Positions 42,569 through 52,187 of a DNA stretch of 64,000 bases are shown one piece after another (the stretch's first letter is position 1; the number at the start of each line of letters is the position of its first letter). Where the stretch lies: assembly GCA_051252095.1 (NCBI GenBank), contig JBPOFK010000007.1, positions 56,485-120,484 of the forward strand, written 5' to 3'. The notes below the pieces were generated by a model that was given only the letters and a program-made list of their open reading frames with translations, was not told the origin of the DNA and did not search any database. Both the position numbers and the translations under genes were made by a program. The stretch is from GCA-2401735 sp051252095. Lineage in GTDB: Bacteria; Pseudomonadota; Gammaproteobacteria; Burkholderiales; Methylophilaceae.

Positions 42569-45500
42569 TTACGTAAGCTTTTTGTGCAAGTCTTGTATCG
42601 ACTCCACATGTAGCTCTTGCATGTAGGCCATGCCAATACATGCTGCTTTAGCACCTGCTAACGTAGTGTAGTAAGTGACTTTATTTTGTAGCGCAGTACG
42701 CCTAATCTCGTAAGAATCCGCAACTGCTTTTTTATCTTCTGTCACATTAACAATAAAATCAATCTCATTATTTTTAATCATATCAACAACATGAGGGCGT
42801 CCTTCTGCTACCTTATTGACCGCTTTTACCGTCAGCCCATTATCAATCAATGTTCTAGCTGTACCCTTTGTAGCGACTAAATCGAACCCTAATTTAGCTA
42901 AATCTTGTGCAATATCAACCACGTTCTGATGATCTTCATTGCGCACACTGATAAATGCTTTTCCGCCTTGTGGTAGCTTCACAGAAGCCCCTAACTGCGA
43001 CTTCACAAAGGCTTCAGCAAAGGTACTGCCCACCCCCATCACTTCGCCAGTTGACTTCATCTCTGGACCAAGAATCGTATCAACACCTGGGAATTTAATA
43101 AACGGAAATACTGCCTCCTTAACAGAGTAGTATGGTGGTACCGTCTCTTTTGTTACACCTTGTGATTTTAAGCTTTTACCTGCCATACACCGTGCTGCAA
43201 TTTTCGCTAATTGTAAGCCACAAGCTTTTGAAACAAATGGCACAGTACGAGAAGCACGTGGATTCACCTCAAGCACATAAACGGTTTCACCTTGAATGGC
43301 AAATTGCACATTCATCAACCCTTTAACACCTAATGCTTTGGCCATTTTAACCGTTTGCACTCTTAGCTCATCTTGTAAAACATCGCTCAAGCTATAAGGC
43401 GGTAACGAACAGGCCGAATCTCCTGAATGGACCCCCGCTTGTTCAATATGCTGCATAATGCCCCCAATCAGGACGTCTTCACCATCACAAATAGCATCAA
43501 CGTCGATTTCTAAGGCATCGTTTAAAAACCGATCTAGTAGCACTGGCGAGTCATTGGAAACCTTCACTGCTTCACGCATATAGCGCTCAAGCTGACTTTG
43601 CTCTTGTACGATTTCCATTGCACGGCCGCCTAGCACATAACTAGGGCGCACTACTAATGGATAACCAATCTCTTCTGCAAGACGAAGGGCCTCATCGGGT
43701 GCGCGCGCTGTACGGTTAGGTGGCTGTTTTAACCCTAATTCACCCAGCATTTGTTGGAAGCGCTCACGATCCTCAGCACAATCAATCGCATCTGGTGTTG
43801 TACCAATAATCGGCACACCTGCTTTTTCTAATGCTCGTGCAAGCTTCAATGGCGTTTGACCACCATACTGCACAATCACACCTTCTGGTTTTTCTAGTTG
43901 GACAATTTCAAGAACATCCTCCAGTGTTACTGGCTCAAAATACAAGCGATCAGAAGTATCATAATCAGTCGAAACGGTTTCAGGATTACAGTTAACCATA
44001 ATTGTTTCATAACCATCTTCACGCATTGCAAACGCAGCATGCACACAACAGTAATCAAACTCAATCCCTTGGCCTATACGATTTGGTCCACCACCTAACA
44101 CCATGATTTTTTTCTTGTCACTTGGCTGGGACTCACAATGCTCATCATAGGTGGAGTACATATAGGCAGTGTCTGTGGAAAACTCTGCTGCACAGGTATC
44201 GACGCGTTTATAAACAGGGCGAACATTTAATGCTTGACGATAAGCCCTAACAGCATGTTGATCTGTATCGAGTAATTTAGCTAGCCGCATATCGGAGAAG
44301 CCCGCACGCTTCAGTTGGTACAAAGCCTCTTTATCCAAGTCTGCTATGTGCTTACCTTCTAGCGCTTTTTCACGCTGAACAATATCTTCAATCTGCGCAA
44401 GGAACCATGGATCTATTTTGCAAATACCATAGACTTCTTCAATGGTCATTCCCATTCGAAAGGCGTCGCCTAAATACCAAATACGCTCTGATCTTGGCAC
44501 TCCAAGCTCTTTTACGATGACATCCAAGTCTTTGGTTAATGCGTCTAAACCATCCACACCAACTTCAAGTCCACGCAATGCTTTTTGGAATGACTCTTGA
44601 AAACTACGTCCAATTGCCATCACTTCTCCCACAGATTTCATCTGGGTTGTTAGGCGGCTATCTGCTTGCGGAAACTTCTCAAATGCAAAGCGAGGTATTT
44701 TTGTAACAACGTAGTCAATTGATGGCTCGAAAGAAGCTGGCGTTTGCCCACCTGTGATTTCATTCCGCAATTCATCAAGCGTATAGCCGACAGCAAGCTT
44801 AGCCGCGACTTTAGCAATAGGAAAACCTGTTGCTTTAGAGGCAAGTGCAGATGATCTAGAAACACGAGGGTTCATTTCAATCACAATCATGCGGCCATCT
44901 TCAGGATTAATGGCAAACTGTACGTTAGAGCCTCCTGTGTCGACACCAATCTCTCGCAAAACTGCCAGAGAGGCATTACGCATGATTTGATATTCTTTAT
45001 CAGTAAGTGTTTGTGCTGGCGCAACGGTAATAGAGTCTCCAGTATGCACGCCCATTGGGTCTAGGTTCTCAATAGCACAAATGATGATGCAATTATCAGC
45101 AGAGTCGCGCACCACCTCCATCTCATACTCTTTCCAACCAAGCATAGATTCTTCAATCAGCAGCTCATTTGTTGGTGAGGCTTCAAGACCGCGCTCACAA
45201 ATCGATACAAACTCTTCTCGATTGTAGGCGATACCGCCGCCACTGCCACCCATCGTAAAGGATGGTCTAATAATCGCAGGGAAGCCGATATTCGCTTGCA
45301 CTTGCAATGCTTCTTCCATACTGTGTGCAATTGCGGAACGCGCTGACCCCAGACCAATTTTGTCCATGGCCTCTTTAAATTTCTGACGATCTTCAGCTTT
45401 ATCAATCGCATCTTTAGATGCTCCAATTAGCTCGACATTGTATTGTTTCAGCACGCCGTGTCTGTCTAGGTCTAAAGCGCAATTCAATGCTGTTTGCCCG

Positions 45501-45772
45501 CCCATAGTTGGTAGCAATGCATCAGGCTTTTCTTTTGCGATAATTTTTTCAATCACACGCCAGTTAATGGGCTCGATATAAGTTGCATCCGCCATTTCTG
45601 GGTCTGTCATGATGGTAGCTGGGTTAGAGTTAACCAAAATCACACGGTAACCTTCTTCGCGCAGCGCTTTACAAGCCTGTGCCCCAGAGTAATCAAACTC
45701 ACATGCCTGCCCAATCACAATTGGACCTGCACCAATAATTAATATTGATTTAATATCTGTACGCTTAGCCAT
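42569..45772 (-). CDS. carB: Carbamoyl-phosphate synthase large subunit
   Basis: Makes carbamoyl phosphate from bicarbonate, ammonia (from CarA) and two ATP for arginine and pyrimidine synthesis. It has 1067 aa. Two homologous halves each begin with a nucleotide-binding start (SILIIGAGPIVIGQ and MVLGGGPNRIGQGIEFDYC) and carry an ATP-grasp domain; a methylglyoxal-synthase-like allosteric domain fills about 930-1067. The start overlaps the carA stop as TAATG. Confidence 0.98.
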   Translation of the reverse strand: MAKRTDIKSILIIGAGPIVIGQACEFDYSGAQACKALREEGYRVILVNSNPATIMTDPEMADATYIEPINWRVIEKIIAKEKPDALLPTMGGQTALNCALDLDRHGVLKQYNVELIGASKDAIDKAEDRQKFKEAMDKIGLGSARSAIAHSMEEALQVQANIGFPAIIRPSFTMGGSGGGIAYNREEFVSICERGLEASPTNELLIEESMLGWKEYEMEVVRDSADNCIIICAIENLDPMGVHTGDSITVAPAQTLTDKEYQIMRNASLAVLREIGVDTGGSNVQFAINPEDGRMIVIEMNPRVSRSSALASKATGFPIAKVAAKLAVGYTLDELRNEITGGQTPASFEPSIDYVVTKIPRFAFEKFPQADSRLTTQMKSVGEVMAIGRSFQESFQKALRGLEVGVDGLDALTKDLDVIVKELGVPRSERIWYLGDAFRMGMTIEEVYGICKIDPWFLAQIEDIVQREKALEGKHIADLDKEALYQLKRAGFSDMRLAKLLDTDQHAVRAYRQALNVRPVYKRVDTCAAEFSTDTAYMYSTYDEHCESQPSDKKKIMVLGGGPNRIGQGIEFDYCCVHAAFAMREDGYETIMVNCNPETVSTDYDTSDRLYFEPVTLEDVLEIVQLEKPEGVIVQYGGQTPLKLARALEKAGVPIIGTTPDAIDCAEDRERFQQMLGELGLKQPPNRTARAPDEALRLAEEIGYPLVVRPSYVLGGRAMEIVQEQSQLERYMREAVKVSNDSPVLLDRFLNDALEIDVDAICDGEDVLIGGIMQHIEQAGVHSGDSACSLPPYSLSDVLQDELRVQTVKMAKALGVKGLMNVQFAIQGETVYVLEVNPRASRTVPFVSKACGLQLAKIAARCMAGKSLKSQGVTKETVPPYYSVKEAVFPFIKFPGVDTILGPEMKSTGEVMGVGSTFAEAFVKSQLGASVKLPQGGKAFISVRNEDHQNVVDIAQDLAKLGFDLVATKGTARTLIDNGLTVKAVNKVAEGRPHVVDMIKNNEIDFIVNVTEDKKAVADSYEIRRTALQNKVTYYTTLAGAKAACIGMAYMQELHVESIQDLHKKLT

Positions 45773-46920
45773 TAGCCAGCCTTCCTTTCTTGCATCAAGC
45801 TAATAAAGCGGTCAAACAGGTAACTCATTTCCGTCGGTCCAGGGCTAGCCTCAGGGTGACCTTGGAAACTAAACGCTGGCCTATCCTGCAACGCAATACC
45901 TTGCAAACTGCCATCAAACAGTGAAATATGGGTTGTTTTAACATTAGATGGCAAGCTCTTTTGGTCTACAGCAAAGCCATGATTCTGACTGGTAATGTAG
46001 ACACGTTTATTTTCAACATCCTGCACAGGGTGATTTGCACCATGGTGTCCAAATTTCATTTTCATCGTTTTTGCGCCAGCCGCGAGCGCGAGTAGTTGAT
46101 GCCCTAGACAAATCCCAAATATTGGGATATTAGCCTCTAGTAATGTTTTAATTGCCTTAATGGCATAGTCACACGGCTCTGGATCCCCTGGCCCATTCGA
46201 CAAAAAGATACCATCTGGTTGATACTTTAGCGCCTCTTCTGCCGTTGTCTGCGCAGGCAATACCGTGACTTTGCAGCCACGAGACACTAACATGCGCAGG
46301 ATATTTCGTTTTACCCCATAATCAAATGCGACAACATGATAGGCCTTGCCACTTGTTGCGGCAAAACCTTCACCCAATGTCCACTCGCCTTCTGTATATT
46401 CATACATTGATTGGCAAGTGACTACTTTCGCCAAGTCCATACCTGTAAGCCCAGGAAATTGATTAGCCAGCGCCAATGCCTGTTCAACATCCTCACCAAC
46501 CAAAATACAACCGGCCTGTGCACCCTTTTCTCGCAATATCCGCGTTAACTTACGGGTATCGATATCGGCTATTGCAACAATATTATTGGCAATTAAATAA
46601 TCAGAGAGTGACTGTTCACTACGAAAATTACTAGCCAATAAAGGCAAATCTCTGATAACCAAGCCAGCTGCACACACTTGACCTGATTCAATATCCTCAT
46701 GGTTTGTACCGACATTACCTATGTGAGGATAGGTAAGCGTAACAATCTGTTCTGTATAAGAAGGATCAGTCAGAATCTCTTGGTAACCAGTCATCGAAGT
46801 GTTAAAGACCACTTCACCGACACTATGCCCATCTGCACCAATTGAAGTACCGCGAAACACTGTTCCATCTGCTAACACCAACATTGCTCGTGTCTTTTCT
46901 AGAGGGCGTGTTTGAGACAA
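45772..46920 (-). CDS. carA: Carbamoyl-phosphate synthase small subunit
   Basis: Glutamine amidotransferase subunit that feeds ammonia to CarB. The start is taken as TTG 46920: AAGGAG lies 6 nt upstream and the product has 382 aa, the E. coli length. Upstream ATGs at 46938 and 46962 would place the ribosome site inside the gene. N-terminal domain shows MTGYQEILTDPSY; the amidotransferase triad is in GICLGHQ (Cys) and QGHPEASPGP (His, Glu). Confidence 0.95.
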   Translation of the reverse strand: MSQTRPLEKTRAMLVLADGTVFRGTSIGADGHSVGEVVFNTSMTGYQEILTDPSYTEQIVTLTYPHIGNVGTNHEDIESGQVCAAGLVIRDLPLLASNFRSEQSLSDYLIANNIVAIADIDTRKLTRILREKGAQAGCILVGEDVEQALALANQFPGLTGMDLAKVVTCQSMYEYTEGEWTLGEGFAATSGKAYHVVAFDYGVKRNILRMLVSRGCKVTVLPAQTTAEEALKYQPDGIFLSNGPGDPEPCDYAIKAIKTLLEANIPIFGICLGHQLLALAAGAKTMKMKFGHHGANHPVQDVENKRVYITSQNHGFAVDQKSLPSNVKTTHISLFDGSLQGIALQDRPAFSFQGHPEASPGPTEMSYLFDRFISLMQERKAG

Positions 46921-47002
46921 TTCGTGCTCCTTAATCATTTTTACATTGCGGTTTATGCGCACTTTGTCGCACTTAATTAGCAGTGCAGGTGCTAGACATG
47001 CA

Positions 47003-47033
47003 AAACGGGAAAAGTAATAAACTCTTCCCGTTT
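47003..47033 (-). terminator. Probable terminator of the dapB-DUF2238 transcript
   Basis: AAACGGGAA (47003-47011) pairs with TTCCCGTTT (47025-47033) across a 13-nt loop and is followed by TTTTG on the minus strand. It lies 26 bp past the DUF2238 gene and before carA. Confidence 0.6.
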
Positions 47034-47058
47034 CAAGAATTGACGAATTATAGCGGAA

Positions 47059-47688
47059 CTAGTCTTTTCTATCAAGCTTAGCAAGTTGCTTATCATGACA
47101 ACTTCTTAGAAAAAGTTGTGCACATATTGCACCAATTAGCGCGATGAACATATCCCACTGCGTATCCCAAATATCGCCTTGTGTCCCTAAAAAATCTGTC
47201 GCTGCGCCTCCTGCAATAACAGCGACCCACCACTCAATGAACTCGTAGCAGGCGCTAATGCTTAGACAAATACTACAGACAATAAAAAATAACCATTCAT
47301 CTTTGACGACTTGTTTTCGGAATAAAATTTCCCGCGCTACTATAGCTGGAACAAAACCCTGAAAAAAATGACCGACACGATCATAATAATTGCGATCCAA
47401 ACTAAACGTATCGCGCAGCCAGTTGAATAGAGGGACTTCGGCGTAAGTGTAATGCCCACCAATAATAAGAACAATGGCGTGTATTAAAATCAAAATATAC
47501 AATAGACGCGTTAATGGAAATGCTTTGTAACTCAATATCAAGATTGGCAACGCTATGAGAGCTGGCAGCACTTCCATAACCCAAGTGAGTCGATCATGCG
47601 GATTAATAGCCGACCAAACAAATACAATCAAGAATATAAAAAATAGAGAAAGGTAAAAACGCGCTGACTGTTTGCTTGAATGGTTCAA
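47059..47688 (-). CDS. DUF2238 (YjdF-like) membrane protein
   Basis: Hydrophobic protein of 209 aa with about six membrane helices. It resembles E. coli YjdF / DUF2238, with conserved polar residues inside helices (YDRVGHFFQGF, ACYEFIEWW and GDIWDTQWDM), which look like an intramembrane binding or catalytic site. Function is unknown. It follows dapB by 15 bp and is likely cotranscribed with it; it separates dapB from carA, which are neighbours in many proteobacteria. Confidence 0.8.
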   Translation of the reverse strand: MNHSSKQSARFYLSLFFIFLIVFVWSAINPHDRLTWVMEVLPALIALPILILSYKAFPLTRLLYILILIHAIVLIIGGHYTYAEVPLFNWLRDTFSLDRNYYDRVGHFFQGFVPAIVAREILFRKQVVKDEWLFFIVCSICLSISACYEFIEWWVAVIAGGAATDFLGTQGDIWDTQWDMFIALIGAICAQLFLRSCHDKQLAKLDRKD

Positions 47689-47703
47689 TTGCTTAGTCTT
47701 GCA

Positions 47704-48513
47704 TTAATTTGTCTTAAATCCTAGCACATCTTGCATATCAAAAAGGCCAGAAGGCTTTTGTGCCAAAAACTTTGCTGCCCTAAGCGCACCCAAGGCAAAA
47801 GTAGCTCGACTGCTCGCTTTGTGTGTAATCTCCACACGCTCTCCTGTACCAGCATAAATCACAGTATGATCACCAACAACATCGCCACCACGCAACGTAG
47901 CAAATCCTATCTTGCCTGCTTCTCTTTCGCCAGTAACTCCCTCACGCGCATAAACAGCACAATCCTTTAAATCTTGACCAAGCCCTTGAGCTGCTGCCTC
48001 ACCCAAGCGCAGAGCTGTACCTGATGGCGCATCCACTTTATGTCGATGATGCATTTCAACAACTTCTATGTCATAGCCTTCATTGAGGACTTTAGCTGCC
48101 TGCTCAACTAAATTTATTAACAAGGTAACGCCCACACTCATGTTTGGCGCAAATACGATAGCCGTCGTTTGTGAGGCTTGCTCTATTTCAATCTTTTGTT
48201 GTTCAGTGAAGCCTGTCGTACCAATGATCATCTTCACTCCAGCCTGCTCACAGGCAATTAAATATTGTATTGCAGCTTCAGGGCGGGTGAAGTCAATCAA
48301 GACGTCTGCGCCCTGCAGCGCGCTCACAATATCACTCGTGACTTTCACACCAGTTTCTGATCCAAATTGCGCGCCAGCATCTTGTCCAATCATCTCGCTA
48401 CCAGCACGATCAATAGCGGCGTGCAAAATCAACGCATCATCAGCAAAAATGCCTTCTAGCAAAGCAATGCCCATCCGACCAGACACACCTGTAATCACTA
48501 CTTTTGTTTTCAT
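47704..48513 (-). CDS. dapB: 4-hydroxy-tetrahydrodipicolinate reductase
   Basis: Step in lysine and diaminopimelate synthesis, using NAD(P)H. The 269-aa protein has the Rossmann start VVITGVSGRMG, DFTRPEA, TTGFTEQQ and the active-site region EMHHRHKVDAPSGTAL with catalytic histidines and lysine. It follows bamE by 18 bp on the same strand. Confidence 0.97.
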   Translation of the reverse strand: MKTKVVITGVSGRMGIALLEGIFADDALILHAAIDRAGSEMIGQDAGAQFGSETGVKVTSDIVSALQGADVLIDFTRPEAAIQYLIACEQAGVKMIIGTTGFTEQQKIEIEQASQTTAIVFAPNMSVGVTLLINLVEQAAKVLNEGYDIEVVEMHHRHKVDAPSGTALRLGEAAAQGLGQDLKDCAVYAREGVTGEREAGKIGFATLRGGDVVGDHTVIYAGTGERVEITHKASSRATFALGALRAAKFLAQKPSGLFDMQDVLGFKTN

Positions 48514-48531
48514 TTCTTAGCTCTGTAAAAT

Positions 48532-49524
48532 TTAGAACCCAATTTTTTCTAACATGCGTTCAAAGAAATCAGGCTCCTCTTCATCCAGCTCCTCATTATT
48601 TTCTTTTAATTCCTGAACAACACTCTTTTCCGCCTCAACTGATGGCTTCTCTGCTGACGGCTCTTGAATCCGTGAAGTATCTAATTGGTTATCCATAATA
48701 AATACTTTTTTCTTACCACCATCTATTCTAGGCTTAGCTTCTTTTTGTATCGCTTGCGTTTCATTTACGATAGGTTCTGGCGCCACCAATTTAGATTTAC
48801 TTTGCTCACTTCCTTCTTGCAACTCTATTGGCGCAGGTGCGTCCATTGTCGATTTTTTTACAGCCTCAACTTCACCTGACTCTGATTTAAGCTCTAGTGG
48901 CTCGGCTTGTTGCTCTGAAACTGGAGGAACCACTGGCACTGGCACAGCCAAGATAGATGCTGGAGCGTCTTCTTCCACTTCAGCAGGTTTGTCCGCAGAC
49001 GTCATCGCTTCTTGACCAGTTTGAGTTGCCGGTTGTACAGCTGCTGGATCGACTGCTTCGATATCAGGCTTCTCAACGGGCTCAATGACAGGTGCATTTT
49101 CATCCGTAACTTCGCTTTTCGTATCTTGTGGTGCCGCTTTATTCACAGCGTCTGCCTCCAGCTGCTTTTTAACATCTTCAGCAGTCTGTCCTTTGGGAAC
49201 CACGTCGCCGCGTACGCGCACTAACAAATCTTCTTCGAAGTCTAAAATAACGCGTCTTTGGTTAACAATATCACCTTGCTTACGCAGCTGATAAAAATAG
49301 TCCCAACGATTTGAGTGAAAACTATCAACCAACAGTGGCGTCCCCATAATAAACTGCACTTGGGACTTAGTCATGCCTGGACGCAGCTTAAGCAACATCT
49401 CTGATGTGACGACATTGCCTTGCTGAATATCCATTTTATAGGGGTTGATAGTAGGTATGGCAGCTCCGCAACCAACCAAAGTGATTGCCACAATCAATGT
49501 AAACAATCTTAAAAAAATATGCAT
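48532..49524 (-). CDS. bamE: BamE (SmpA) lipoprotein with long acidic C-terminal extension
   Basis: Outer-membrane lipoprotein of the BAM beta-barrel assembly machine. Lipobox LVGC with Cys19 is clear. Residues about 35-120 form the BamE domain (LRPGMTKSQVQFIMGTP, RWDYFYQL, VILDFEED). The remaining 200 residues are Pro/Glu/Val/Lys-rich, mostly unstructured, and unusual: E. coli BamE has 113 aa. The extension ends with a cluster EELDEEEPDFFERML. Divergent from fur, with dapB downstream, as in many proteobacteria. Confidence 0.9.
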   Translation of the reverse strand: MHIFLRLFTLIVAITLVGCGAAIPTINPYKMDIQQGNVVTSEMLLKLRPGMTKSQVQFIMGTPLLVDSFHSNRWDYFYQLRKQGDIVNQRRVILDFEEDLLVRVRGDVVPKGQTAEDVKKQLEADAVNKAAPQDTKSEVTDENAPVIEPVEKPDIEAVDPAAVQPATQTGQEAMTSADKPAEVEEDAPASILAVPVPVVPPVSEQQAEPLELKSESGEVEAVKKSTMDAPAPIELQEGSEQSKSKLVAPEPIVNETQAIQKEAKPRIDGGKKKVFIMDNQLDTSRIQEPSAEKPSVEAEKSVVQELKENNEELDEEEPDFFERMLEKIGF

Positions 49525-49624
49525 AGTGTTGTATGTAAGGAAGACATCGATATGAATTGGCGTTAATATACCACGATGGCGAAGCGCCTTAAACTAAAAA
49601 GTGGAAGAAAATAAGTGAGGGACT

Positions 49625-50035
49625 ATGCACGATCAAAAAGATTTAAAAAATGCAGGATTGAAAGCAACCCTGCCAAGATTAAAGATTTTAGAGTTATTTG
49701 AAAAGAGTGATGAGCGTCACTTATCTGCAGAGGACGTGTATAAAGTACTCCTGAATGCCGGGGATGATGTTGGCCTGGCGACAGTATACCGCGTGCTAAC
49801 GCAGTTTGAAGATGCTGGCTTGCTGGTGCGTCACCACTTTGAAAGTGGCAAAGCTGTTTTTGAATTAAATGAAGGTGAACATCATGATCATATTGTCTGT
49901 GTGAAATGTGGGCGTGTTGAAGAGTTTTATGATGAAGAGATAGAACGTAGACAAAAAGAAGCTGCAGAATCTCGCGGTTTTAAGATGCAAGAGCATTCAC
50001 TGATGATTTATGGCATCTGTGAAAAATGTAATTAG
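49625..50035 (+). CDS. fur: Ferric uptake regulator Fur
   Basis: Iron-responsive repressor of 136 aa. The winged-helix domain (about 1-80) contains LATVYRVLTQFEDAGL; metal sites use HHFE, the HHDHIVCVKCG cluster and the C-terminal CEKC pair, so a structural zinc site is possible. It starts 100 bp from the divergent bamE gene. No sequence recognisable by eye as a Fur box was found in that gap. Confidence 0.96.
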   Translation: MHDQKDLKNAGLKATLPRLKILELFEKSDERHLSAEDVYKVLLNAGDDVGLATVYRVLTQFEDAGLLVRHHFESGKAVFELNEGEHHDHIVCVKCGRVEEFYDEEIERRQKEAAESRGFKMQEHSLMIYGICEKCN

Positions 50036-50071
50036 CATTGCTTAATCCATTCAATTAACAAGGAAGCTTTA

Positions 50072-51661
50072 GTGTCAGATATATCAATTTGCAGGCCTGC
50101 AATTATCCGTTATGTTAACTTTGCATTAGCAGTGACACTCACCATGCTCATGACTGGGTGTGGGACAAACCCTGTTACCAAAAAAACAGAGTTTCAATTT
50201 GTTTCGCAAAATAAAGAAATCGCTATCGGAGAACAAAACTATTCACCAGCCCGCCAATCGCAAGGCGGCGACTACGATATTGATCCCAACCTCACTGCTT
50301 ATGTACAAGATATTGGCAACCGACTAGCTGCCGTTTCCGACAGGCCTGACCTCCCTTATGAGTTTGTTGTTATTAATGACTCTATTCCAAATGCATGGGC
50401 AATGCCCGGTGGAAAGATAGCATTTAACCGTGGGCTGTTATATGAACTAAACAGTGAAGCAGAGCTAGCCGCTGTGATGGGACATGAGATTGTCCATGCT
50501 GCCGCCAGACATGGGGCAAAAAGCATGGAACGTGGCATCCTTTTGCAAGCGGGCATGATTGCCGTTGGCATTGGGGCACAAAATTCTGACTACGGCAACC
50601 TTATTGTAGGAAGTTCGCAGTTGGGTGCGCAATTAATTTCCAGCAAATATGGCCGCGATGCAGAAAGCGAGTCTGACTATTACGGTATGCTATACATGAA
50701 AAAAGCAGGTTACGACCCTGCCGCCGCCGTCACGCTACAAGAGACCTTTGTGCGCCTAAGTGAAGGAAAAAAAAGTGATTTTATTTCTGGCCTATTTGCA
50801 AGCCACCCTCCTTCGCCAGAGCGTGTGGCTGCAAACAAAGCCACACTTGCTAAAATTGGTGCTGGCGGCGAACTAGGTAAAGAAACTTACACAAAAAAAA
50901 CCAATCGCTTAAGATCTACACAAGGCGCCTATGAGGCTTACGATAAAGCGGTCGCTGCATTGAAGAAAAATGACACAGACACTGCAACAACGCTTGCAAA
51001 AAAAGCAATAGCAATAGAACCTCGCGAGGCACGTTTTCAAGAACTGCTAGGTGATATTGCATTTACGCAAGAAAAACCAGAAACTGCACTAAGTTATTAT
51101 GCAAAAGCAATCAAAATGCAGCCAGATTATTTTAAACCACATATACAAAGCGGGATTGCTTTGTTTAACTTGGGCAAAAAAAAACAAGCTGAACCTTACT
51201 TGAAGCGTGCAAATGAATTGCTACCTACAGCACCAGGCCATGCCTTACTTGGTCAAATTGCCGAAGAGCGTGGGGAAACCAGCCTAGCCATGCAACACTA
51301 TCAAGTAGCGGCCAGCTCGAACTCAGCCATAGGTAAAGAAGCATCTGCGCGCATGATGCGTATAGACTTCCCCAAAAATCCAGGAAAGTATTTAAGATCA
51401 GGTGTATTAGCGGACAATAGTGGTAATCTATATGCAGTCGTTGAGAATAGTGCCGCACTGCCTATTGAAGGTGTTCAGGTTAGAGTGATCAAATACAGTG
51501 CGCAGTCAGGCCGTGCCATTTCACAAAGCCGACCACTGATGATTAGGGGCGCTATTGAATCAGGTAAGCGCGGTCAAGTCGGCGTTGGCATTCGCATCAA
51601 TAATCCGCAAGAGACACAACTGTACAAAGTGGCTATCGAAGCTGCAAAACTAGCTGAATAA
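50072..51661 (+). CDS. M48 metallopeptidase with TPR repeats (BepA-like lipoprotein)
   Basis: Periplasmic zinc peptidase of 529 aa. A GTG start at 50072 follows AAGGA by about 8 nt. The N-terminal segment ends in a lipobox (LMTGC, Cys30). The catalytic HEIVH (His138, Glu139, His142) and downstream glutamate in AESESDYYG are intact. Several TPR repeats lie at about 285-420, then a beta-rich C-terminal part. The layout resembles BepA/YfgC, which degrades or chaperones misassembled outer-membrane proteins, but the C-terminus is longer. It lies 36 bp after fur. Confidence 0.88.
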   Translation: MSDISICRPAIIRYVNFALAVTLTMLMTGCGTNPVTKKTEFQFVSQNKEIAIGEQNYSPARQSQGGDYDIDPNLTAYVQDIGNRLAAVSDRPDLPYEFVVINDSIPNAWAMPGGKIAFNRGLLYELNSEAELAAVMGHEIVHAAARHGAKSMERGILLQAGMIAVGIGAQNSDYGNLIVGSSQLGAQLISSKYGRDAESESDYYGMLYMKKAGYDPAAAVTLQETFVRLSEGKKSDFISGLFASHPPSPERVAANKATLAKIGAGGELGKETYTKKTNRLRSTQGAYEAYDKAVAALKKNDTDTATTLAKKAIAIEPREARFQELLGDIAFTQEKPETALSYYAKAIKMQPDYFKPHIQSGIALFNLGKKKQAEPYLKRANELLPTAPGHALLGQIAEERGETSLAMQHYQVAASSNSAIGKEASARMMRIDFPKNPGKYLRSGVLADNSGNLYAVVENSAALPIEGVQVRVIKYSAQSGRAISQSRPLMIRGAIESGKRGQVGVGIRINNPQETQLYKVAIEAAKLAE

Positions 51662-51707
51662 GCAATAATGCTAACATTGGCCTGTTAATAATGGTCGAGA
51701 GGAAATG

Positions 51708-52178
51708 ATGAAAGTTTTAAATTTTATTATATTGATTGTATGTGTTGGATTGATTATTTTTGCTGTCTCCAACTGGCAGGCCATCATTACGCCTATCCCC
51801 TTATCACTTGTTTTTATGGAAACCAACGCACCGCTTGGGCTGATTCTACTTGCTACTACAGGCCTACTCGCACTGCTTTTTCTTGGCTTCGTTGTCTATA
51901 TGCAATCATCTACACTCATGTTGCGAAAGCGCCTTAATAAAGAATTAGAAGCACAGCGCAAATTAGCTGATGAAGCTGAAGCGTCTCGCATAGCAGAATT
52001 AAAAAGCTACTTGCAAGCTGAGTTACAACAGCTATCGAACCAAAGCGCTGACATTCATCAAAAAACAGCTGACCGTATTGCAGCGCTTGAGGCGACTGTT
52101 AAAGATACCGTAGTAGAAACTGGCTCAACACTAACCGCTTATATTGGCGAGTTAGAAGATAGGCTTGAGAAAAAATAA
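51708..52178 (+). CDS. LapA-like (DUF1049) membrane protein
   Basis: A 156-aa inner-membrane protein with two N-terminal helices (about 3-22 and 42-64), then a charged coiled coil rich in Glu, Ala and Gln. This is the DUF1049/LapA pattern; E. coli LapA helps control LPS assembly with LapB. Here the coiled coil is longer than in E. coli and lapB is absent nearby. Tandem ATGs at 51705 and 51708; GAGG spacing (6 nt) favours the second. It converges on recN. Confidence 0.78.
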   Translation: MKVLNFIILIVCVGLIIFAVSNWQAIITPIPLSLVFMETNAPLGLILLATTGLLALLFLGFVVYMQSSTLMLRKRLNKELEAQRKLADEAEASRIAELKSYLQAELQQLSNQSADIHQKTADRIAALEATVKDTVVETGSTLTAYIGELEDRLEKK

Positions 52179-52187
52179 GGTTTAAAG

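Noticed and set aside
49525..49624. A Fur box between bamE and fur.
   Set aside because: Nothing close to the GATAATGATAATCATTATC pattern was found by eye.
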